Positions 6,123-11,148 of a stretch of DNA of 11,148 bases are shown here, in pieces. The notes beneath the pieces were generated by a model that searched no databases, was not told the DNA's origin, and was given only the letters and a program-made list of their open reading frames with translations. The stretch is from JAVBQF01 sp031549195 (GTDB lineage Bacteria > Bacillota_I > Bacilli_A > RF39 > UBA660): NCBI GenBank assembly GCA_031549195.1, contig JAVBQF010000017.1, forward strand, positions 1 through 11,148, written 5' to 3'. Made by a program: the position numbers and the translations under genes. Numbering within the stretch: position 1 is the first letter of the stretch; every line of letters starts with the position of its first letter.

Positions 6123-7861
6123 TAGTCAAAAACACCTACTTTACTTGCTGATTTTTTAGCTTGCAACCATTTATAATTTTCATTATTCTTTATTAGCTGA
6201 TTATGAGCTCCATCACCAACAATACGGCCATTATGGATGACTATTATCCTATCTGCTTTTTTCATAACATCAGGCTTATGTGTAATCATAACTATTGTAT
6301 GATCTTTTGTCAATTCCTTTAATAGTCTATCAATGTGTTTAGTAGTATCTGGATCAAGTGATGATGTTATTTCATCAAAAAGTAATATTTCAGCTTTTGA
6401 TAAAAGTGTTCTTGCAATAGATATTAATTGTTTTTGACCACCCGACACATTCAATGCGTTTTCTCTTAATACAGTATCATAGCCACTAGGAAGACTCATT
6501 ATAAAGTCATGGATGCCTACCCTTTTACAAGCTTCAACTTGATTTTCTGGACTCGTATCAATAAAATCCAAGTTATCTCTTATACTCATATTAAATATAA
6601 ATGGTCTTTGATTAACTACAGCAACATTTCTTGAATAAATTTCCTTACTATAATCATAAATATCAACTCCATCAATAAGAATATGGCCCTTATCCACCTT
6701 ATAAAGTCTAAGAAGCAAATTAATAATAGATGTTTTACCAGTTCCACTTTGTCCTACAATTGCTGTTATTGAATTAGGCTTTATCTTAAAGCTTAAGTTA
6801 TTAATAATATTTTTGTCTTTATATGCAAAAGAAACATTTTTAAATTCAATGATACCAGTTATATCATCATTATTGTGAACACCATATATAATTTCATCTG
6901 ATACTTTATATTCTAAAATAGAATTAATCCTATCTACTGATATAGTTACTTCCCTTAATGTATTCATACAGTCTATTAAAGTGTCAAGTGCTAATATAAC
7001 AGTATCATGATAAGCAATAATAAGAACCAATACATCTATTGTAGTAATAGAGCCTTTAATCATAAAGATTAACGCTACATAAAAAACAATTCTAAATCCA
7101 TGAGTAATAAATTTACAATCATTATCTCTTCTATTTAAGTATTTTCTTCTCTTTAAATAAGAATCACTAAATTTAAATTTAATTACATCTAGTTTTTCTT
7201 TAATACTAGATAACATATTAAATGTTTTTATTTCTTGTAATCCAGATAATGTTTGTGATAATAAATTACTATAGTTGTCATCTTGCAGTTTAGCTTTTTT
7301 AAGATATAATGCTGATAGCTTACTATAATAATTTCTAAATAATATATATGTAATACTATAAATAAACATAATTACTGTAAGATATATTCCATAGTTTAAA
7401 AGTATTATATAAATTATTATTATTTGTATTATTGATGTAATTAGTTCTGATACAATATCTAGCATATCACCAATATCAATAACATCACTGTTAATTGAGT
7501 TTATTAATTTACCTCTTGATATTTGTTTAGTAAAGTTATCATCCACTGATATAAGTTTATTAAGTAACCTTTTCTGTAAATTTGTATAGCAATGCTTCAT
7601 ATTTTTACCATATATATGATAATTAAAATAAAGACTCACAATATATATAATATATGAAAATACTAATAACCCCAAACTTATCCATGTCATTTTTATATCA
7701 TGTATAGTAGCATATTTAATTATCAAAGATGCACATAAGGCCATAATTATTTCAAACGATTTATAAATAATTGCAGTAAAAACAGTAATAAACATATATA
7801 ATTTATTAACTTTAGCTAGCTTTAAGTACCTCTTTAAAAACTCATGTTGTTCTTTAATCAT
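6122..7861 (-). CDS. ABC exporter half-transporter (membrane domain plus ATPase), first gene of a pair
   Basis: This 579-residue protein has the same plan as its downstream partner: six membrane spans in about residues 20-292 and an ATPase domain from about 338. Motifs are Tyr347, Walker A GQSGTGKTS (370-378), Gln418, VSGGQ (472-476), Walker B ILLFDE with Glu497, SSLDP and His528. The motifs fall at identical residue numbers in both proteins. Unlike many heterodimeric exporters, where one ATP site has lost its catalytic Glu, both proteins here keep all catalytic residues. The membrane halves differ much more than the ATPases, as expected if they shape one asymmetric pore. It ends in a short extra tail SASKVGVFD. 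The start at 7861 is 8 bases after GGAG. Transcription likely begins at the extended -10 promoter at 7885-7893. Confidence 0.93.
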   Translation of the reverse strand: MIKEQHEFLKRYLKLAKVNKLYMFITVFTAIIYKSFEIIMALCASLIIKYATIHDIKMTWISLGLLVFSYIIYIVSLYFNYHIYGKNMKHCYTNLQKRLLNKLISVDDNFTKQISRGKLINSINSDVIDIGDMLDIVSELITSIIQIIIIYIILLNYGIYLTVIMFIYSITYILFRNYYSKLSALYLKKAKLQDDNYSNLLSQTLSGLQEIKTFNMLSSIKEKLDVIKFKFSDSYLKRRKYLNRRDNDCKFITHGFRIVFYVALIFMIKGSITTIDVLVLIIAYHDTVILALDTLIDCMNTLREVTISVDRINSILEYKVSDEIIYGVHNNDDITGIIEFKNVSFAYKDKNIINNLSFKIKPNSITAIVGQSGTGKTSIINLLLRLYKVDKGHILIDGVDIYDYSKEIYSRNVAVVNQRPFIFNMSIRDNLDFIDTSPENQVEACKRVGIHDFIMSLPSGYDTVLRENALNVSGGQKQLISIARTLLSKAEILLFDEITSSLDPDTTKHIDRLLKELTKDHTIVMITHKPDVMKKADRIIVIHNGRIVGDGAHNQLIKNNENYKWLQAKKSASKVGVFD

Positions 7862-7884
7862 AAACCCTACTCCATATCATATTC

Positions 7885-7893
7885 ATTATAGCA
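7885..7893 (-). promoter_or_regulatory. Extended -10 promoter of the ABC operon
   Basis: TGCTATAAT on the minus strand matches the extended -10 consensus. The hexamer 17 bases upstream (TATGTT) is a weak -35, as often seen when TGn is present. Transcription would start about 15-20 bases before the first ABC gene. Confidence 0.65.
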
Positions 7894-7903
7894 CCTATTA
7901 AAA

Positions 7904-7933
7904 ATATAACATATTAAGTATAGGTTATATGTT
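7904..7933. repeat. AT-rich inverted repeat in the divergent promoter region
   Basis: ATATAAC (7904-7910) is inverted at 7924-7930, and overlapping AACATAT (7908-7914) is inverted at 7927-7933, with a centre near 7918-7920. It covers the -35 region of the ABC promoter and lies some 20 bases upstream of the plus-strand promoter. It could be an operator for a regulator of one or both units. Because it is almost all A and T, chance is a real alternative. Confidence 0.35.
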
Positions 7934-7953
7934 TTTTATTTACGTAAAATTCA

Positions 7954-7981
7954 TTGATATATTTATTTTTTATGCTATAAT
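7954..7981 (+). promoter_or_regulatory. Promoter of the 226-residue orphan gene
   Basis: TTGATA (7954-7959), a 16-base spacer and TATAAT (7976-7981) with TG at 7973-7974 make a strong vegetative promoter with an extended -10. The transcript would start about 20 bases before the AAAGGAGG ribosome binding site at 7995-8002. Confidence 0.85.
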
Positions 7982-8008
7982 AAAAAGCAACTTTAAAGGA
8001 GGTATATT

Positions 8009-8689
8009 ATGGCATTTAGTAAAAAAGACATTCCGATATATGTACCTTTAGAAAAGTGTGATAGTCCTTTCAGTCAGGTATCATTTTTAGGTGATCCAAC
8101 TGATGTTTGGAAAAAGTTTAAAATTGTGGGAACCGAAGCTGGAACAGTAAATATTTTGGCTTCATTCTTTGATGTATTAGGAGAACAAACCGTCTTCACA
8201 AAAGATTTCAGATTCATTACCACACCTAATGTAAAAAAATTTGAAAAACAAATAGAAAATGGTAGTTTAAGAATTATTGATGCTAGTGGTGAAGAACATT
8301 TCGAATGGCCATATGGTGAAACAAGGGTATTAAGTGATGGAGTATCTTTTGTATTTGGTCAGGATGCGAGTATTGTTGATGGTTTTTCTGCACTTGGAAA
8401 AACTGGTGGCAGTCATCACTCCTTAATTCTTGTTACTTCAAATAGAAATGATGATAGAGATTTATTTGATATAAAAGATATTGGAGAATTAATAGTTTTC
8501 GATCAAGTCAGAGTCCTACCACAAACTAATATTGCTACTTTATTTACCAAATCTTTAGAAACAAAGTTACATTCAACAAAAGATGACAATGCAGCAATTA
8601 AGGGTGGCTATCTATCGAAAGTATATGGCACTGCCACTCAAAGAAACAGATACATTGAATTATTTAATCAAAGAAAAAATCAGTCATAG
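8009..8689 (+). CDS. Uncharacterised soluble protein, 226 residues
   Basis: I do not recognise this protein. It has no signal peptide or membrane segment and a single Cys (17). It looks like a mixed alpha/beta cytoplasmic protein: strands around VNILASFFDVLG and SLRIIDASG, a glycine-rich part SALGKTGGSHHSLILVTS with a paired His, and a basic C-terminal helix RNRYIELFNQRKNQS. It is the only complete plus-strand gene in the window and forms a one-gene unit: a strong promoter (7954-7981), a perfect AAAGGAGG ribosome binding site 6 bases before the ATG, and a terminator whose stem includes the end of the gene. Strong promoter and strong ribosome site suggest it is made at a high level. No link to the ABC operon or truB is evident beyond sharing the intergenic regions. 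Confidence 0.85.
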   Translation: MAFSKKDIPIYVPLEKCDSPFSQVSFLGDPTDVWKKFKIVGTEAGTVNILASFFDVLGEQTVFTKDFRFITTPNVKKFEKQIENGSLRIIDASGEEHFEWPYGETRVLSDGVSFVFGQDASIVDGFSALGKTGGSHHSLILVTSNRNDDRDLFDIKDIGELIVFDQVRVLPQTNIATLFTKSLETKLHSTKDDNAAIKGGYLSKVYGTATQRNRYIELFNQRKNQS

Positions 8690-8711
8690 AAATATAACTG
8701 ATTTTGTTTTT
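8676..8711. terminator. Bidirectional intrinsic terminator shared by convergent genes
   Basis: AAAATCAGT (8676-8684) and ACTGATTTT (8697-8705) form a 9-bp stem around a 12-base loop. On the plus strand GTTTTTC follows; on the minus strand TTTTTTCTTT follows. It can therefore end both the orphan gene, whose TAG stop lies in the loop, and the truB transcript arriving from the other side after a 3' tail of about 80 bases. The stretch 8712-8787 holds nothing else I can name. Confidence 0.8.
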
Positions 8712-8787
8712 CTTAATTACAATATCTCTTTTACTATAAACTACACTTCCAAGTATATAAAATATTGTGATAAATATAATTGGAATT

Positions 8788-9648
8788 TTAAAGATTAAAT
8801 ACTTTAAGAGGTTTCATTTTTTCACAATCTTTATGATACTTCTGATAGATAGCTAAAACATTTCCAATGGTGTCTTTAAAGACTATAATTTCTTTATTAT
8901 AAGTGTTATCAATGATTACACCATTTAGTATTTGCTTTTTAAATTCATCATCCACAATTACTTTAGGATATAAAGACAAAGCCTCATCAATTGATACTAG
9001 TATAATATTTTCTTTATCTATGTCTTCTAATCTATTCGCATCTTCTATTTTAAATATTCCTGCTTTAGTTCTCTTTAAATTTTTCATAGAACATGGAATA
9101 TTAAGTTTATTACCAATATCTCTTACTAAACTTCTTATATAAGTTCCTTTACTAACAGTTACAATAAAACTAAAAGTCTTTTCTTTTACCTCAAGCAGTT
9201 TTATGTCATAAATAGTGATTTCTTTTTTTGGTAATTCAACTTTTTCACCATTTCTTGCATAGTTATATAATTTTTTACCATTAACCTTAACTGCAGAAAA
9301 TATAGGTACTTCCTGCACTGAATTACCAATGAAAGAATTTATAACTTTTAATATCTCATCTTTTTTTAAAGTAAACTTTTCTTTAATCTCTAATGTCTTA
9401 CCAGTTACATCTAAGGTATCAGTTAAAATTCCTGCTTCTACTTCAACAACATATTCTTTCGTGTCACTCGTTAATAAATTAACCACTTTTAAACCATTAT
9501 TAATTGCAACTACCAATAAACCAGTTGCAAGCGGATCTAGTGTTCCAGTATGACCAACTCGTTTTGTTTTAAATTTTTTACCAACAATATTAACTATATC
9601 CCTACTTGTATAATTTGCTGGTTTATCTATTAATATTAATCCATCCAT
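8788..9648 (-). CDS. truB: tRNA pseudouridine(55) synthase TruB
   Basis: TruB turns U55 in the T-loop of most tRNAs into pseudouridine. The N-terminus MDGLILIDKPANYTSRDIV matches the family's opening motif, and GHTGTLDPLATG (32-43) carries the catalytic Asp38. KGTYIRSL in the middle of the protein is the second conserved block. At 286 residues it is slightly shorter than the usual 290-315, mostly from a reduced C-terminal PUA-like part, which ends LKVFNL. The start at 9648 follows GAGG by 5 bases; this site overlaps the end of the upstream HNH-like gene, 11 bases away. In many Firmicutes truB is followed by ribF; here it is not, and the transcript ends at the shared terminator. Confidence 0.97.
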   Translation of the reverse strand: MDGLILIDKPANYTSRDIVNIVGKKFKTKRVGHTGTLDPLATGLLVVAINNGLKVVNLLTSDTKEYVVEVEAGILTDTLDVTGKTLEIKEKFTLKKDEILKVINSFIGNSVQEVPIFSAVKVNGKKLYNYARNGEKVELPKKEITIYDIKLLEVKEKTFSFIVTVSKGTYIRSLVRDIGNKLNIPCSMKNLKRTKAGIFKIEDANRLEDIDKENIILVSIDEALSLYPKVIVDDEFKKQILNGVIIDNTYNKEIIVFKDTIGNVLAIYQKYHKDCEKMKPLKVFNL

Positions 9649-9659
9649 ATATTCCTCAT

Positions 9660-10130
9660 TTACAACTTTAAATTCAATGTTTTTATAACCTCAATATCTC
9701 TTATAAGAGCTTCTGCTGAATCAGGGTCTGTCAGTTTTTCAAAAAATACTGGTCTTCTATTTCTAACAAGTTGGTTTTGTGCATTAGATAATGGTGAGAC
9801 AACTGTTAAATTATTTAATGAAGGAACAATACTAAATCTATTATCAAGACCATAATGATTTGGATGATGATCAGCCACCTCATTTTCTGTACAACCTGTT
9901 AAAATTTTATGCATTGGTGTTATAATTCTCTTCCCATTTACCGATTTTGCAACATAGGCATAGGCAACACTATCTCTTTTTCTATCAATATAAAAGGTAC
10001 CATCTACTTCGCTTCCTAAGAAACATACATTTCTTCTTGTTAGTAAAATTGGCACATCTCTACTACCAGAGCCATTTGCAAGCATAATCCAAATATCTGA
10101 ATCTGGCACTTTAATAACACAATTTTTCAT
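9660..10130 (-). CDS. HNH-endonuclease-like protein, 156 residues
   Basis: The central part resembles stand-alone HNH nucleases of the phage and homing type (HNH_3-like). The pattern runs: YAYVAKSVNGK, then MHKILTG (His74), then ADHHPNHYGLDNR (Asp87, His88, Asn97, Arg98), then NNLTVVSPLSNAQNQ. In those families the usual form is MHRLI...VDHINGxGLDNR.SNLR..T.SQNxQN. Differences are the DHHPNH core and an extra stretch of about 6 residues between DNR and NNL. The N-terminal 50 residues show no known DNA-binding module. The gene is packed between mutM (51 bases upstream) and truB (11 bases downstream) on the same strand and supplies the region of the truB ribosome binding site. The start follows GGTGA by 4 bases. 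It may be a domesticated or degenerate nuclease; activity is not certain. Confidence 0.7.
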   Translation of the reverse strand: MKNCVIKVPDSDIWIMLANGSGSRDVPILLTRRNVCFLGSEVDGTFYIDRKRDSVAYAYVAKSVNGKRIITPMHKILTGCTENEVADHHPNHYGLDNRFSIVPSLNNLTVVSPLSNAQNQLVRNRRPVFFEKLTDPDSAEALIRDIEVIKTLNLKL

Positions 10131-10181
10131 AAATTCACCCGCCTGATTAGTTATTCTATCACAATAATAAAATATGTCCTA

Positions 10182-11003
10182 CTATTTTTGGCATTTAGGA
10201 CAATAATAAGTTCCTCTTCCACCAACTCTAGTTTTTTCTATAATTGTTTTACACATTGGACACTCTTCTCCTTTTTTAGAATGTACATTTAAGCTATTTT
10301 GAAATAATCCAGTTACTCCCTCCTCAGATGTATAACTTCTAATAGTGGTACCACCTTCTTCAACTGCCTTATCCAATACTTTAATAGTATTTCTAATTAT
10401 ATTATATAAATCTTTTTCATCAAGGTCTCTTGATTTTGAAAGAGGGTTTAGTCTTGATAAAAATAATATCTCATCTGCATATATATTACCAATGCCAGCA
10501 ATGATTGACTGATCAAGTAACATTGTTTTAATAGGAAGAGCTTTTGTTTTAAATTTATCTTTCAAATAATTAACAGTTAAATCCTTATCCCATGGCTCAT
10601 AACCTAATTCATTATAAGGCTTCATTGTAAGTAATTTGTTTTTTGGTATTAGCAAAGTTCTTCCAAATTTTCTTACATCAGCAAATCTAAATTCCTCACC
10701 ATTACTCAAAATAAATATTATGTGTTCATGCTTATTTATTTCATCACTTTTATTTCTAAAGAAAAACTTTCCTTCCATTCTTAAATGAAATAGCAAATAA
10801 TCTTTATCTAGTTCAAGGACAATCCACTTACCTCTTGTTGTTATAGAATGAACTTTTTGTCCTTTAATATTTCTACAAAACTCCTCACAAGATGGATATT
10901 CTATAATTCTTTTATATAATACTTTAACATCAACAATTAGATGGCCAACAAGTTTTTTTTCTAGTTTTTTTGCTACTGTCATTACCTCTGGTTTTTCTGG
11001 CAT
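10182..11003 (-). CDS. mutM: Formamidopyrimidine-DNA glycosylase (Fpg/MutM)
   Basis: This base-excision repair enzyme removes 8-oxoguanine and formamidopyrimidines and nicks the DNA. After Met removal the protein starts with catalytic Pro, then Glu, as required (MPEKPEV). Lys59 in RGKW matches the conserved DNA-contacting lysine. The helix-two-turn-helix has IAGIGNIYADE with Asn173. A C-terminal zinc finger has Cys248, Cys251, Cys268 and Cys271, with the conserved Arg263 in GGRGTYYC. Length (273) is normal. Slight deviation: the usual PEVE opening reads PEVM here. The start at 11003 follows GGGGTGA. It leads the cluster mutM, HNH-like gene, truB, driven by the extended -10 promoter at 11021-11029. 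Endonuclease VIII (Nei) is a relative, but the zinc finger sequence and opening favour MutM. Confidence 0.96.
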   Translation of the reverse strand: MPEKPEVMTVAKKLEKKLVGHLIVDVKVLYKRIIEYPSCEEFCRNIKGQKVHSITTRGKWIVLELDKDYLLFHLRMEGKFFFRNKSDEINKHEHIIFILSNGEEFRFADVRKFGRTLLIPKNKLLTMKPYNELGYEPWDKDLTVNYLKDKFKTKALPIKTMLLDQSIIAGIGNIYADEILFLSRLNPLSKSRDLDEKDLYNIIRNTIKVLDKAVEEGGTTIRSYTSEEGVTGLFQNSLNVHSKKGEECPMCKTIIEKTRVGGRGTYYCPKCQK

Positions 11004-11020
11004 AATATCACCCCACTAAG

Positions 11021-11029
11021 ATTATAACA
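11021..11029 (-). promoter_or_regulatory. Extended -10 promoter of mutM
   Basis: TGTTATAAT on the minus strand is an extended -10 element placed about 18 bases before the mutM start, giving a very short leader with the ribosome binding site GGGGTGA. No good -35 is present at 16-18 bases upstream, and that stretch overlaps the -35 of the divergent plus-strand promoter, so the two polymerases may compete. Confidence 0.65.
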
Positions 11030-11042
11030 TAAAGAGCTTTTC

Positions 11043-11071
11043 TTGACTTTAATAATTTAATAATGTATAGT
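11043..11071 (+). promoter_or_regulatory. Promoter of the right-edge plus-strand gene
   Basis: TTGACT (11043-11048), a 17-base spacer and TATAGT (11066-11071) match a vegetative promoter well. The transcript would start near 11078, about 20 bases before the ATG at 11097. Confidence 0.8.
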
Positions 11072-11096
11072 TACACGTTAAAGAGAAGTGATTTTT

Positions 11097-11148
11097 ATGA
11101 GTTATAAAGAATCGTTTGAACAAATAATTATAGTACAAAAAGAAAATA
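11097..11148 (+). CDS. Start of an unidentified gene, partial
   Basis: An ATG at 11097 opens a frame, MSYKESFEQIIIVQKEN, that runs without a stop to the window edge. It is supported by the promoter at 11043-11071 and a modest purine-rich ribosome site (AAGAGAAGTGA, 11081-11091). Seventeen codons are too few to name a product. Confidence 0.6.
   Translation, partial: MSYKESFEQIIIVQKEN

Noticed and set aside
8583..8798. Plus-strand open frame overlapping the end of the 226-residue gene
   Set aside because: It has no ribosome binding site, crosses the bidirectional terminator and has the composition of out-of-frame AT-rich DNA.
9660..10130. Recent mobile-element insertion into a mutM-truB operon
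   Set aside because: I see no terminal repeats, target duplications or broken neighbour genes, and the spacing to both neighbours is that of a normal operon.

Overview
The window is AT-rich bacterial DNA with dense, mostly co-oriented operons, strong AAAGGAGG-type ribosome binding sites, TGnTATAAT promoters, intrinsic terminators and a T-box leader. Together these point to a Bacillota (Firmicutes) genome using the standard code. The archaeal-type short AspRS and the lone type IV prepilin would fit an uncultured gut lineage of Bacilli or Clostridia, but I cannot place it more finely from this sequence.

Layout from left to right. Positions 1-492 (minus) hold the start of a type IV pilin-like gene that runs off the window. 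Next comes a minus-strand hisS-aspS operon (586-3351), with a clear promoter, a complete T-box leader and a strong terminator after aspS. Upstream of it, also on the minus strand, lie a 251-residue protein of unknown function and two tandem, translationally coupled ABC exporter half-transporters (4416-7861). A 147-base divergent region at about 7862-8008 separates these from a plus-strand orphan gene (8009-8689, unknown function). That gene converges on a minus-strand cluster of mutM, an HNH-like protein and truB (8788-11003), and the two sides share a bidirectional terminator. At the right edge a new plus-strand gene begins at 11097 behind a good promoter and is cut off after 17 codons.

Three things stand out. 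First, histidyl-tRNA synthetase carries a 56-residue C-terminal tail of four HxCxCxG-type units, with 11 Cys and 10 His; it looks like a metal-binding appendage on an otherwise complete enzyme. Second, the T-box in front of hisS seems to read tRNA-Asp rather than tRNA-His: the specifier loop shows GAC, and the acceptor-pairing bulge shows UGGC, which matches the G73 of tRNA-Asp. Third, a small HNH-nuclease-like protein sits in frame and tightly packed between mutM and truB, as if it were a resident housekeeping gene.

How the genes work together: hisS and aspS are one regulated translation unit. The two ABC proteins probably form a heterodimeric exporter, perhaps with the 251-residue protein. 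mutM and truB are unrelated housekeeping functions (DNA base excision repair and tRNA pseudouridylation) joined by the HNH-like gene.
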